A stretch of DNA of 64,000 bases from Herbinix hemicellulosilytica (GCF_002904165.1 NZ_CVTD020000023.1:86280-150279); one strand, 5' to 3'. Shown: positions 8,227 through 17,022, numbered from the stretch's first letter. Notes: generated from the letters alone by a model not told the origin. Numbers and translations are program-made.

Positions 8227-9342
8227 TTAGTTTGTAATTACCATTTCTGTATCTTTATCAAAGAAGTGTGCCTTGTTCATATCAAATGCAATCTTCAATG
8301 TATCGTTAGGTCTAGCGGATGTACGAGGATTTACACGAGCTGTAATCTCAATATTCTCGTCAAGAGTGAAGTATAAGAATACTTCGGCACCGAGAAGCTC
8401 GTATACTCTTACGGTAGCTTCAATTACAGCATCAGGATAATTGCTTATGAACATTTCTTCATCATGAATATCCTCAGGACGAATACCCATAATAACTTTC
8501 TTATCCACATAACCGCTATCAACCAGTTTCTTGGCTTTAGCTTCAGGAACTTTCACATAATTACCGCAGAATTCTGCATAAATACCGTTTTCCTGCTTAA
8601 CGATTGTTGACTCGATAAAGTTCATCTGAGGTGAACCCATGAAGCCTGCAACGAACAGGTTCTGAGGCTTGTCGTACAGATTTTGAGGTGAATCTACCTG
8701 TTGAATGATACCATCTTTCATAACAACGATCTTGGTACCAAGTGTCATAGCTTCGGTCTGGTCATGGGTAACGTAAATGAATGTTGTCTGCAGTCTCTGA
8801 TGCAGCTTGGAAATCTCAATACGCATTTGAACTCTCAGCTTAGCATCCAGGTTGGACAGCGGCTCATCCATCAGGAATACCTTAGGATTACGAACGATAG
8901 CACGACCCATAGCTACACGCTGTCTCTGACCACCGGACAGAGCCTTAGGTTTACGATCAAGCAGGTGTTCAATATCAAGAATCTTAGCAGCTTCATGCAC
9001 AAGCTTATCAATCTGATCCTTAGGTACTTTTCTTAATTTAAGACCAAAGGCCATATTGTCATATACTGACATATGCGGATACAACGCATAGTTCTGGAAA
9101 ACCATCGCAATATCTCTATCCTTCGGTTCTACATCGTTAACCAGTTTATCACCAATATAAATTTCACCCTGTGTAATTTCTTCAAGGCCGGCAATCATAC
9201 GTAAAGTCGTTGACTTACCACAACCTGACGGTCCTACGAAAATAACAAACTCCCTATCAGCAATCTCCAAATTAAAATCTTTAACAGCAACTACACCGTT
9301 AGGATATTGCTTGGTTACATTCCTTAAAGATAAACTTGCCAT
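8227..9342 (-). CDS. Sugar ABC transporter ATP-binding protein (MsmK/UgpC type)
   Basis: The product is 371 aa, a typical length for CUT1-family carbohydrate ATPases. Walker A GPSGCGKST is at 37-45, signature LSGGQRQR at 135-142, Walker B VFLMDE at 155-160, H-loop H193, then a C-terminal OB-type regulatory domain (about 235-365). A good AGGAGG lies 7 nt before the ATG. No permease or binding-protein gene is nearby, and it has its own terminator. This fits the shared, multitasking ATPases (MsmX/MsmK) that energise several oligosaccharide importers in Bacillota. Substrate range cannot be read from the sequence. Confidence 0.9.
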   Translation of the reverse strand: MASLSLRNVTKQYPNGVVAVKDFNLEIADREFVIFVGPSGCGKSTTLRMIAGLEEITQGEIYIGDKLVNDVEPKDRDIAMVFQNYALYPHMSVYDNMAFGLKLRKVPKDQIDKLVHEAAKILDIEHLLDRKPKALSGGQRQRVAMGRAIVRNPKVFLMDEPLSNLDAKLRVQMRIEISKLHQRLQTTFIYVTHDQTEAMTLGTKIVVMKDGIIQQVDSPQNLYDKPQNLFVAGFMGSPQMNFIESTIVKQENGIYAEFCGNYVKVPEAKAKKLVDSGYVDKKVIMGIRPEDIHDEEMFISNYPDAVIEATVRVYELLGAEVFLYFTLDENIEITARVNPRTSARPNDTLKIAFDMNKAHFFDKDTEMVITN

Positions 9343-9521
9343 TTCCTATCCTCCTATATAATCGTATGTTCTTGTACAAGGTTATATAAGTATGATACAC
9401 TATTTAATATTCTTAAACCATATCCCAATTTAACAAAATCAATTTTTGCCTTTTGTATAATTTGTATATTATTAGATAAAATAAGTAGATTTACCGAGAA
9501 TACTAAGGTTTTTTTATTTAA

Positions 9522-10406
9522 TTACTGTCTATATTCTATAAAACCTTCGCCCATTACTTCCCTGACATCATTTACTATAATAAACGATTTAGGATCTATA
9601 CTCTTTGCAATTTCAGTTATTTTTACAATTTCCTTTTTTGAAACCACACAAAACAGCATTTTTCTGTCTTTATTTGAATACATGCCTGTAGAACTTAAAC
9701 CTGTTACTCCACGGTCAAGACCGGTCATTATTGCTTCCGCTATTTTTTCATATTCGTCTGAAATAATATAGGCCATTTTAGCGAATTTCAATCCTTCAAC
9801 TATACCGTCGGATACTTTTGCTGAAACAAACACCGCTATAATAGCATACAGGGCATTTTCAAGGCCGAACACAAAAGCACCGAGCAATATTATTGCTCCG
9901 TCAATAAAAGTTAAAATAATTGGTGTGGAAATATGCCTATTATATGCATGAATAATAGTTGCAAGCAAATCGGTCCCTCCGGTAGAAGCCGAAGCAGAAA
10001 AAACCATGCCCAGCCCTACTCCGGATATGGCTCCGCCCACCAAAGAGGCAAGCAGCAAATCTTCAAATTTAAAATTATATATCGGAACGACCATCATAGT
10101 TAAAACATATACCGCAGTACCCAGTAAAACATTGAACATGGTTTTAATACCCAGCAGGCGGATGGCTATAAGAAAAAGCGGTACATTGGATAAGACGGTA
10201 AATAACCATATCGGTATACCGCCCTCCCACAAAAAATTCGTAACTTCCTTTACAACGATAGCAAGTCCGGCAAGTCCTCCGGTTACAAGGCCCATCGGTT
10301 CAAATATTAAGTTTACGGCCAAAGCCATTAATATTGCCCCTACGGTTATTGTCAAGTTTTTTCTTAATAATATGACTTTTTTGCTATGATTTCTTCTCTT
10401 GTCCAT
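9522..10406 (-). CDS. YitT family membrane protein (DUF161 plus DUF2179)
   Basis: The product is 294 aa. It has five or six hydrophobic segments (about 15-200) with the repeated glycine-rich motifs of the family (GLVTGGLAGLAI near 40 and SASASTGGTDLLA near 137). A soluble C-terminal DUF2179 domain (about 215-290, TGLSSTGMYSNKDRKMLFCV) follows. YitT proteins are integral membrane proteins of unknown transport or sensing role, usually in several copies in Bacillota. The SD AGAGGT precedes ATG. It is a single gene between the msmK-type ATPase and an LCP-like gene. Confidence 0.88.
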   Translation of the reverse strand: MDKRRNHSKKVILLRKNLTITVGAILMALAVNLIFEPMGLVTGGLAGLAIVVKEVTNFLWEGGIPIWLFTVLSNVPLFLIAIRLLGIKTMFNVLLGTAVYVLTMMVVPIYNFKFEDLLLASLVGGAISGVGLGMVFSASASTGGTDLLATIIHAYNRHISTPIILTFIDGAIILLGAFVFGLENALYAIIAVFVSAKVSDGIVEGLKFAKMAYIISDEYEKIAEAIMTGLDRGVTGLSSTGMYSNKDRKMLFCVVSKKEIVKITEIAKSIDPKSFIIVNDVREVMGEGFIEYRQ

Positions 10407-10564
10407 ATTTTACCTCTAATTTTATTAAATTAAAATTTAGAAAAAAAGCTACTATAGGCCATAAAAAATATCCTTCAATTTCAGGAATAGATAAGCAATA
10501 TACCACTATAAAATGCCAAATTGCGGTCTTTCTTGTTCTTTATGGTATACTGCTCCTTACAGCT

Positions 10565-11410
10565 TTATTCACCTAAGCAAGCTTCTACTTGCTTTTTTGC
10601 TGCTTCTTTATCAACAGTATACTCACTGTTACTGTCCTTTCCGGCTATTACTTCAAAATAAATATTTTCTCCGGCAGTATTAAGATAACTTTCCATATAA
10701 TTAAGCTTGTCTTCAAATTTAAGGTTTGACTTTATCTTTCCGTAAATTTCTTCGATATATTTTCGTAACTCGCTTTCCGTTTTTATAGTACCTAAAAATT
10801 CAATAAAATCCTGAGAAAATATTTCTCTCGGATATTTATCCGATATATCGTTACTATCCTTTATTAGTCCGATTTTTTCCGTAGTAAAAACAGAATCATA
10901 TATGCTCTGAGGCACTACGGAATAGTAGCTGATGCTTATATCGAGCAAATCCTCAATCATCAAAACGCTGTATTCATATGCCGTATCATCCTGAATATAA
11001 GTCGTTATGGCAGAAAGTTTCAAAAATTGAGGAATTGACGGTTTAACCAAAACCAATTCCTTATGTAATGAAGAAGACAGAGTAAACCGGGTTTTGATCG
11101 GTATAGTAAAATAATACATTTTATTAGAATGACAATTAAATATTTCCAACAGCAATTTTTTTATGCTGCCGTCATCCTCATCTACACAAAAAATCAGATG
11201 TTTTGATACATCATCCAGTCTTGCTTCGGTTATAATTGACTGTTTCTTATCGGAAGTAATGATTTCTGCTACCTCAACTGCCTCATTTTCAATATTAAAA
11301 AAATCCATGACAATTTGATAGCTTAGGATACCGATTCCTAAAAACAAAGCAAAAAAAATAAGGGATAACAAAAATCCTTTAAAAAATATCCGCCCGGCAC
11401 TCTTTTTCAT
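10565..11410 (-). CDS. Membrane-anchored protein, possibly divergent LytR-CpsA-Psr-like
   Basis: The product is 281 aa with a short basic start, one membrane segment (about 10-35) and a large outside part. Segments resembling the LCP fold can be picked out: a beta strand and charged motif YYFTIPIKTRF (about 99-109) where LCP proteins have 'iPRDT', then YSVLMIEDLLDISISYYSVV (about 147-166) where they have the 'inhYv.vd' region. The key arginine/aspartate pair of active LCP ligases is not clearly conserved, so enzymatic wall-polymer transfer is doubtful. I do not recognise it firmly. It is divergent from the SDR gene. Confidence 0.5.
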   Translation of the reverse strand: MKKSAGRIFFKGFLLSLIFFALFLGIGILSYQIVMDFFNIENEAVEVAEIITSDKKQSIITEARLDDVSKHLIFCVDEDDGSIKKLLLEIFNCHSNKMYYFTIPIKTRFTLSSSLHKELVLVKPSIPQFLKLSAITTYIQDDTAYEYSVLMIEDLLDISISYYSVVPQSIYDSVFTTEKIGLIKDSNDISDKYPREIFSQDFIEFLGTIKTESELRKYIEEIYGKIKSNLKFEDKLNYMESYLNTAGENIYFEVIAGKDSNSEYTVDKEAAKKQVEACLGE

Positions 11411-11469
11411 ATTTACACCTCACATCCCTGATTATTTTATCATACAGCTCTTTCTTAAATCAACTGTGC

Positions 11470-11498
11470 TTTATAAGCGTTAAAAGATATGATATACT
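11470..11498 (+). promoter_or_regulatory. SigA-type promoter of the SDR gene
   Basis: The -35 is TTTATA (11470-11475), the spacer 17 nt and the -10 TATACT (11493-11498) with an extended TGA directly before it. The SDR start codon is about 50 nt downstream. Confidence 0.55.
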
Positions 11499-11551
11499 AA
11501 AAACAAGCGAAAATATCATATAATACATCTACTATTATGAAAGGTGATCTT

Positions 11552-12295
11552 ATGCCTGTTTCAGATAAAAGAAAAACCGTCTTAGTAACCGGCTCCTCCC
11601 GTGGGATAGGAAAAGCCATTGCCCTTAAGTTTGCCAAAGAAGGTTATAATGTTGTAATAAACGGGTCTAAAAATGAAGAAGATCTGATCCGTACAAAATC
11701 CGATATAGAAAATTTCTCCGTTTCATGTTTGGCTTATTTGGGAGATATGGGTTGCTATGAAAAAGTAAGAGAATTATTTCTGCTTATTAAAGAAAATTTC
11801 GGTCCTCTGGACGTGCTGGTCAACAACGCCGGAATATCTTACATCGGCCTTCTTACGGATATGAGCCCCGAAGACTGGGACAAGATTATAAAAACCAACC
11901 TGACTTCGGTATTTAATTGCTGCCGTCTGGCTATCCCCGATATGGTAAGAAATAAGAAAGGGAGTATCATAAATATATCCTCGGTATGGGGACTGGCAGG
12001 TGCTTCCTGTGAAGTTGCCTATTCCGCATCAAAAGGCGGCATCAACGCCTTTACAAAAGCTCTGGCAAAAGAACTGGCCCCCAGCAATATCAGGGTAAAT
12101 GCCATCGCCTGCGGAGCCATAGATACCGATATGAATAATTTCTTAAACGCCGAAGAACTAAATGTGCTTTGTGATGAAATCCCTGCCGGCAGGCTCGGCC
12201 GTCCGGAAGAAGTTGCCGATTTGGTATATTATCTCGCAGAAAAAAACGAATATCTTACCGGCCAGGTCATAGGCCTTGACGGCGGATGGATTTAA
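11552..12295 (+). CDS. SDR family oxidoreductase (FabG-like)
   Basis: The product is 247 aa from the ATG preceded by GAAAGGTGA. An in-frame ATG 15 nt earlier has no SD and includes this SD in its codons. It is a classical short-chain dehydrogenase: cofactor motif TGSSRGIG (13-20), NNAG (91-94), and catalytic N116, S144, Y157, K161 (YSASK). The C-terminus ends GLDGGWI, as in FabG-type 3-oxoacyl-ACP reductases. There is no fatty-acid gene nearby, so the substrate may be another ketone or alcohol. It is one of only a few plus-strand genes, and its TAA abuts the palindromic repeat. Confidence 0.88.
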   Translation: MPVSDKRKTVLVTGSSRGIGKAIALKFAKEGYNVVINGSKNEEDLIRTKSDIENFSVSCLAYLGDMGCYEKVRELFLLIKENFGPLDVLVNNAGISYIGLLTDMSPEDWDKIIKTNLTSVFNCCRLAIPDMVRNKKGSIINISSVWGLAGASCEVAYSASKGGINAFTKALAKELAPSNIRVNAIACGAIDTDMNNFLNAEELNVLCDEIPAGRLGRPEEVADLVYYLAEKNEYLTGQVIGLDGGWI

Positions 12296-12361
12296 TGGTG
12301 TCAGGCACTGTAAACAAATTGTGAACGAAAGTTCACAATTTGTTTACAGTGCCTGACACCA
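12296..12361. repeat. 66-bp palindromic repeat (31-bp arms, GAAA loop)
   Basis: The left arm 12296-12326 and right arm 12331-12361 are perfect inverted repeats around GAAA. The outer ends read TGGTGTCAGGCACTG and its complement. It begins one base after the SDR stop codon and contains the last eight codons and stop of the amidase gene on the other strand. No T run follows on either side, so it is not a standard intrinsic terminator, although it would form a very strong RNA hairpin. I recall similar GGTGTCAGGCAC palindromes scattered in other Bacillota genomes, possibly REP-type elements, but could not check this. Confidence 0.85.
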
Positions 12362-13259
12362 ACGCTTCCCTCGTACTCTTACCAACCCGGGTACCGTCGT
12401 CATTCATGTGTTTACCCCAACCCAAAGCATCCCAATATAGCAAAGTCGCTATCCTGGTTTTGGGTCCGAAAACTCCGTCTACTTTTAAAGGAATTATATC
12501 CTTAACAGGATAATCATAGATTTGAGGCAGTACTACATTCAGTCTTTCCTGTACCCAGCGGATATCTGCTTTTGAGGATTCGGGCGTAACTGATTCTGCA
12601 GGCATATAATTGTCAGGTTTATATTTTACACCGGTGTATTCACAAATTCCCTTGCAAATCTTTTTCGCACTTTCTTTCCAAAATGCCTCGTTGGCCATCA
12701 TGCTAACGGCTTCCCTTAAATTTGTCATAAAAGCAAGCTCAATAAGTATAGCAGCCTTAGTGCCCAGGCTGTTACAGTTGCACATACCCAAAGCCTTGGC
12801 AGATACTCCCCTGTTATTTTGGCCGGAATTTTCCATCAGGTTCTTAAGCACCGTCTCTGCCATCTTTTTCGACTGGCCCGGATACTTATCATGGAAATAT
12901 ATAACCACTCCCGAGGCACTGTTAAAGTCTTTGCCGTCACCGTAGGCATTAAAATGGACAGAGATACTGTAATCGCACTTAGCCTTCTTTATGGCGGCCT
13001 GTCTGTCACTTATTGATGTATCGGGATCGTCAAAGGCATTGCTATCATTCCAGCCGGTCTTTGTAGTTTCAAATCCGTGTCTTTTAAGTTCCTGTTCCAG
13101 ATAGTAAGAAACACCCACACTGGCTATGTGTTCCCTAAATTGCTCTCCTTTTTTCACAGTAATTTTATCGTTTATAACCACGTCATACGGAAAAGGCGGG
13201 GTTCGTTTGCCTGCCGTATTGCTGCCGTGGCCTGCGTCAATATTTACTTTAACAGCCAT
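12333..13259 (-). CDS. N-acetylmuramoyl-L-alanine amidase (Amidase_3) with C-terminal peptidoglycan-binding-like domain
   Basis: The product is 308 aa. The zinc amidase domain (1-210) has DAGHG (H11), E44, SVHFNA (H102) and IELAFM (E174), the metal ligands and catalytic glutamate of Amidase_3. A second domain (about 230-300, WVQERLNVVLP...VDGVFGPKTR) resembles peptidoglycan-binding repeats. There is no signal peptide or membrane segment, so it looks like an endolysin-type enzyme or one exported by another route. The last eight residues (VSGTVNKL) and the stop are encoded by the palindromic repeat, so the native C-terminus was probably replaced or extended by that insertion. Confidence 0.87.
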   Translation of the reverse strand: MAVKVNIDAGHGSNTAGKRTPPFPYDVVINDKITVKKGEQFREHIASVGVSYYLEQELKRHGFETTKTGWNDSNAFDDPDTSISDRQAAIKKAKCDYSISVHFNAYGDGKDFNSASGVVIYFHDKYPGQSKKMAETVLKNLMENSGQNNRGVSAKALGMCNCNSLGTKAAILIELAFMTNLREAVSMMANEAFWKESAKKICKGICEYTGVKYKPDNYMPAESVTPESSKADIRWVQERLNVVLPQIYDYPVKDIIPLKVDGVFGPKTRIATLLYWDALGWGKHMNDDGTRVGKSTREALVSGTVNKL

Positions 13260-13375
13260 AAGTATCCCCCTTTAAAATTATAATTTTTAGGTTGCAACAA
13301 TTTTTACTAAAGCATTTGTCACACAAATTATTTATATTTCATTATACTTATGGCACGTTAAAAGTTTCCTGCATA

Positions 13376-13726
13376 TTATTTTCGTAAAATTTTTTCCATC
13401 GTTTTTCCTTTCGCCAACTCATCGATTAATTTGTCCAAATATCGAATGTTCTGCATAGTTGGATCTTCAATATCCTCCACCCGAACGCCGCAAATTACCC
13501 CTTTAATTAAAACACGTAAAGGATTCAATTCTGGGGCTTCTTTAAAGAAAGTCTCAACATCTACCTGTTTTTCTAACTGAGATTCCAACTCACTCTGGCT
13601 ATAACCTGTCAACCAGCGAATAATTTCATCTACTTCCGATTTAGTACGCCCCTTTTTTTCCGCCTTAGCAATATATAGCGGATAAACTTTTGAAAAGCTC
13701 ATTTTATAGATATTTTGTTTGGGCAT
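13376..13726 (-). CDS. DUF2200 family protein
   Basis: The product is 116 aa, covering the whole family. Conserved blocks are visible: [20 protein letters not shown] near the start, [14 protein letters not shown] (31-44), [10 protein letters not shown] (about 60-69), [14 protein letters not shown] (about 76-89) and [20 protein letters not shown] at the end. The SD AGAGGT precedes ATG. Small soluble protein of unknown function. It is a lone gene between the amidase and the rplM-rpsI operon. Confidence 0.88.
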   Translation of the reverse strand: MPKQNIYKMSFSKVYPLYIAKAEKKGRTKSEVDEIIRWLTGYSQSELESQLEKQVDVETFFKEAPELNPLRVLIKGVICGVRVEDIEDPTMQNIRYLDKLIDELAKGKTMEKILRK

Positions 13727-14215
13727 AATACACCTCTTTTTTTGATTTTAAATCTTTATATATAGATACCGGCGTAAGTCGGCATACGCCTGTAATAAAA
13801 ATATAAGTATATATTTGTTAGTTACATATTTTATCATGCTTAAGTCCTGCTAGATTTAATCTACGACATAATTGACATATTCTAGATATTACTTGTTATG
13901 AAATATAGCTTAATAATATTATTAGCCTATAACCTAACAAAACTTTATATTATAGATTTTTTTCATTTACGCTTATACTTTTTTTCAAATATTACAGACT
14001 TCCCTATCTCTATCTTATCTACTTTCCAGACTGTTTTCAACCATACATTTGCCTGCAAATGCCTTCCATTAGCCCACCTACATCAACAACATTTCAATGT
14101 CACAAGGAAGAAAATTTATATTAAGGGCTTCAATCAATATATAATAAAAAATATAAATTATTAACGGTCTTGTAAAAGCAAGTAAAGAATTCAACCACAA
14201 CTGATGCAAAAGCCA
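13727..14215. other. Intergenic stretch, no supported gene
   Basis: AT-rich. A plus-strand reading frame at 13898-14164 has no SD and a leucine/isoleucine/phenylalanine-rich, non-homologous look. On the minus strand, roughly 13975-14080 keeps a stop-free stretch of about 35 codons, which could be a gene remnant, but I cannot name it. Confidence 0.4.
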
Positions 14216-14250
14216 TCAAAAAACGCCAGGCGTTTCTTCGCCTGACGTTT
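14216..14250 (-). terminator. Intrinsic terminator of the rplM-rpsI operon
   Basis: AAACGtCAGGCG and CGCCTGgCGTTT (minus sense, 14239-14250 with 14221-14232) form a 12-position stem with one mismatch and a 6-nt loop. A run of T residues (14217-14223 on the minus strand) follows. It lies 55 nt past the rpsI stop. Confidence 0.85.
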
Positions 14251-14305
14251 GCAATTTCCGTATATAATAAAGCAAAATTGAGTACTGCTTGTAATTCCAA
14301 ACAAA

Positions 14306-14698
14306 TTATCTCTTGGAGAACTGAGGTGCACGTCTTGCAGCCTTTAAGCCGTACTTCTTTCTCTCCTTCATACGAGGATCTCTTGTCAAGAAACCTGCTT
14401 TCTTGAGGATAGGACGATAATCTTCATCTGCCTGTAATAAAGCTCTGGAAATACCGTGACGGATTGCACCAGCCTGACCGGTAAAGCCACCGCCTCTAAC
14501 ATTAACCATAACATCAAACTTATCCTGGGTTTCTGTAAGCAGAAGAGGTTGACGAACGATCAGCTTAAGTGTTTCCAGTCCAAAATATTCATCCATATCT
14601 CTTTTATTTATAGTAATTTTACCGGTACCGGGAAATAAATATACTCTAGCAACACTGCTTTTTCTTCTTCCGGTTCCGTAATATCTTACCTTAGTCAA
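14306..14698 (-). CDS. rpsI: 30S ribosomal protein S9
   Basis: The product is 130 aa, full length. The start codon is TTG, seven nt after AGGAGG, giving [19 protein letters not shown]. The conserved C-terminus [20 protein letters not shown] ends in SKR, the basic tail that reaches the P-site tRNA. It lies 28 nt downstream of rplM, the universal pairing. Confidence 0.97.
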   Translation of the reverse strand: MTKVRYYGTGRRKSSVARVYLFPGTGKITINKRDMDEYFGLETLKLIVRQPLLLTETQDKFDVMVNVRGGGFTGQAGAIRHGISRALLQADEDYRPILKKAGFLTRDPRMKERKKYGLKAARRAPQFSKR

Positions 14699-14726
14699 TC
14701 TAATTTCCTCCTTTCAACCTTCCCTA

Positions 14727-15161
14727 TTAATACTTGATCTCTAATGCTTCCGGTTTCTGAGCTGCGTGAGGATGCTCAGGTCCAGCATATACATGTAATT
14801 TTTTAATCATTGCTCTTCCCAAAGGTCCCTTCGGAAGCATTCCCTTTACTGCAAGGGTGATCACTTCTGTCGGCTTCTTAGCCATCATATCGGCTAATCT
14901 TGTTTCTTTTACGCCGCCGATATGACCGGAATGGCTGAAATAGATCTTTTGCTGCATTTTCTTACCGGTGACTTTAATCTTATCTGCATTTACAACTATA
15001 ACATAATCACCTGAGTCAATATAAGGTGTATAATTAGGTTTATTTTTGCCTCTTAATATTTTTGCTATCTCAGATGCGAGACGTCCCAATGTGTGTCCTG
15101 AAGCATCGATTACATACCACTTCTTCTCTATAGATGCCGGACTACCCATAAATGTCTTCAT
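14727..15161 (-). CDS. rplM: 50S ribosomal protein L13
   Basis: The product is 144 aa. Family motifs: [19 protein letters not shown] (16-34), [12 protein letters not shown] (about 52-63), [20 protein letters not shown] (about 103-122). The SD AAGGAGG precedes ATG by 7 nt. First gene of the rplM-rpsI operon, behind a near-perfect promoter and a leader of about 165 nt. Confidence 0.97.
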   Translation of the reverse strand: MKTFMGSPASIEKKWYVIDASGHTLGRLASEIAKILRGKNKPNYTPYIDSGDYVIVVNADKIKVTGKKMQQKIYFSHSGHIGGVKETRLADMMAKKPTEVITLAVKGMLPKGPLGRAMIKKLHVYAGPEHPHAAQKPEALEIKY

Positions 15162-15328
15162 GGTTTTTCCTCCTTATTACATGCTTTCACATGCTCTAAC
15201 ATATTTTCACTTTAAATTGCAACAGAAACCCTCTGTCGCGAAAAGCAAAAAATATACTGTCGTTCTTATATTTATCCGTCTATAAATACTTTTCCCGGGG
15301 CTATGGAAAAGAATTTATCTTTGTCACA
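15162..15328 (-). promoter_or_regulatory. 5' leader of rplM, possible L13 autoregulatory leader
   Basis: Roughly 165 nt lie between the predicted start of transcription and the rplM ATG. It holds a hairpin CTTTTCC / GGAAAAG (15289-15311) and a smaller ACAGA / TCTGT hairpin near 15225-15240. L13 leaders that bind L13 are known from Bacillota (the Rfam L13 leader family). Position fits, but I could not match the consensus structure. Confidence 0.4.
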
Positions 15329-15335
15329 TTTTTGT

Positions 15336-15364
15336 ATTATATTACATGTTACCGGGTGTGTCAA
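15336..15364 (-). promoter_or_regulatory. Consensus SigA promoter of rplM-rpsI
   Basis: On the minus strand: TTGACA (15359-15364), a 17-nt spacer, TATAAT (15336-15341). Both hexamers match the consensus exactly. Confidence 0.85.
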
Positions 15365-15491
15365 GGATAATTTAGCATCCCTTAGAAAATTGAAGCTTTA
15401 AATTCCAATTTGAATATATTAGTTTGCAATCAAAAATACTTATCTCATTATTAAAGCAATTGCTCCTAAAAAAGTAAATTCCTTACGTAAA

Positions 15492-16181
15492 TTATATTTC
15501 TTCTGCAAATTCCACACCCTCAATAGCACAAACATTTGATAATACATCCATTTTCATCTTTTTTTGCTTCAGCTTAATTGTCATGATAGCTGCTACGGTT
15601 GTATTGGTATTATACGTAGGTTTTACCAGTTCGACGGCCTCAATACTTATATTCATTTTCTTTAAGGCTTCCAGTATGGAAGAAAATGAGGTCGTTGCAG
15701 AAAACTCCATGTATATATCCATAATCTTTGATTTATAGAGCATGAAATTATCAAACCTATGTAAAATCACGGTTGCAAAAGAAATCAAAATGCACGTCAC
15801 TATAGCGGCTTTGTAAAACCCGATTCCTACGGCAAGGCCCATACATGCAGTTGCCCACAAACCGGCAGCCGTTGTAAGACCTTTCACCTGATGTCTTCCT
15901 GTTACAAGAATAGTTCCTGCTCCCAAAAAACCGATACCGGATACTACTTGGGCTGCAATTCTGGCAGGATCACTTACTCCGTAATTTTCATATATATATT
16001 GATTTGTCATTATGGCAAGAGCAGACCCCAAGCATACCAGTATGTGTGTTCTCAGCCCTGCAGGACGGCCGGACCGTCCTCTCTCAAATCCTATTATACC
16101 GCCCAGCAAAACGGCCAGTACCAGTCTTAATATTATGGTAACGTCATTAATTGTATAGAGATCTACACCAAAAATTTTCAT
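15492..16181 (-). CDS. MgtC/SapB family membrane protein
   Basis: The product is 229 aa. The ATG chosen is 11 codons inside the longest frame, because GGAG lies 7 nt before it and overlaps the truA stop. It has an N-terminal membrane domain with four to five helices (about 10-140) carrying the MgtC motifs GGIIGFERG, RPAGLRTHILVCLGSA and GFLGAGTI, and a C-terminal ACT-like cytoplasmic domain (about 150-229). MgtC proteins affect magnesium and phosphate homeostasis or ATP synthase in other bacteria; here only the family is certain. Translationally coupled to truA. Confidence 0.88.
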   Translation of the reverse strand: MKIFGVDLYTINDVTIILRLVLAVLLGGIIGFERGRSGRPAGLRTHILVCLGSALAIMTNQYIYENYGVSDPARIAAQVVSGIGFLGAGTILVTGRHQVKGLTTAAGLWATACMGLAVGIGFYKAAIVTCILISFATVILHRFDNFMLYKSKIMDIYMEFSATTSFSSILEALKKMNISIEAVELVKPTYNTNTTVAAIMTIKLKQKKMKMDVLSNVCAIEGVEFAEEI

Positions 16182-16185
16182 ATAA

Positions 16186-16944
16186 TCACTCCAACAAAAA
16201 AGCGTCCATATCATACTCTATGCCCACTAATGTCAGTCCATGAGCAGGAGCGGTAGGACCTGCCAGCCTTCTGTTTCGGCCTTTTAATATTTTGTCCATA
16301 TCTTCGGGAGTTTTAAGGCCTCTTCCGACTTCAATTAATGTTCCCGCAATAATGCGTACCATATTATACAAAAACCCATTTCCGGTAACAGTAATTTTAA
16401 TCATTTCACCGTATTTGTCAACATTAAGACTGTATATGGTTCTTACCGTCTCGGATACCTGGGTTTTTACGGAGCAAAAACTTTTAAAATCATGTTCACC
16501 TATTAAGTATTTTGCTGCTTCCTGCATAGCCTTAATATCCATATTATAATAAATAAAATACGAATAAAGTCTTTCGGTTGGAATTGCAATTTCCCTGTTC
16601 ATTATCTTATATTCATAGGTTTTTTTGCTGTTAACTTTTCTGGGATGAAAATCGGCAGGTACTTCCATAGAGCTTAAAACCCTTATATCCCACGGAAGAT
16701 AGCGGTTTACGGCATAGCATATTTTTTCCGGTGGAATAGGTGAATTGGTATCGAATACAGCCACATTTCCTTTGGCATGCACTCCTGCATCCGTTCTGCT
16801 GGCTCCTATAACCGTAATCTCTTCATTAAGCAGTTCCGATAAAGCTTTATTTACTACTCCTTCTATGGTTGTCTTTCCCGGCTGGACCTGCCATCCGCTG
16901 TAGTTAGTTCCGTCGTATGCAATTACAAGTTTAATTCTTTTCAT
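16186..16944 (-). CDS. truA: tRNA pseudouridine(38-40) synthase
   Basis: The product is 252 aa from ATG preceded by GTGGTG, rather than the GTG codons upstream. It isomerises uridines 38-40 in tRNA anticodon arms. The catalytic aspartate is D52 in GASRTDAGVHA. Other motifs are YDGTNYSGWQ near the start and GNGFLYNMVRIIAGTLIEVG in the C-terminal half. It sits between ecfT and the mgtC-like gene, as the last part of the usual Clostridia ecf-truA cluster. Confidence 0.95.
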   Translation of the reverse strand: MKRIKLVIAYDGTNYSGWQVQPGKTTIEGVVNKALSELLNEEITVIGASRTDAGVHAKGNVAVFDTNSPIPPEKICYAVNRYLPWDIRVLSSMEVPADFHPRKVNSKKTYEYKIMNREIAIPTERLYSYFIYYNMDIKAMQEAAKYLIGEHDFKSFCSVKTQVSETVRTIYSLNVDKYGEMIKITVTGNGFLYNMVRIIAGTLIEVGRGLKTPEDMDKILKGRNRRLAGPTAPAHGLTLVGIEYDMDAFLLE

Positions 16945-16983
16945 ATAAAACACCACTATTCAATTTACGTAAAATAAAGATTT

Positions 16984-17022
16984 GCCGCCTGTCACAATCT
17001 TATAAAAATGAGGGCAGGCGGT
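16984..17022 (-). terminator. Hairpin around the ecfT stop codon (weak terminator or attenuator)
   Basis: CCGCCTG (17015-17021 minus sense) pairs with CAGGCGG (16985-16991) across a 23-nt loop that holds the ecfT stop codon. A moderately T-rich stretch follows. It could reduce read-through into truA. Confidence 0.35.

Noticed and set aside
12296..12361. Palindrome as an ordinary bidirectional terminator
   Set aside because: No T run follows on either strand, and one arm is coding for the amidase end.
13898..14164. Plus-strand reading frame of 88 codons in the DUF2200-rpsI gap
   Set aside because: No SD, very hydrophobic and AT-driven composition, no recognisable family; probably spurious.
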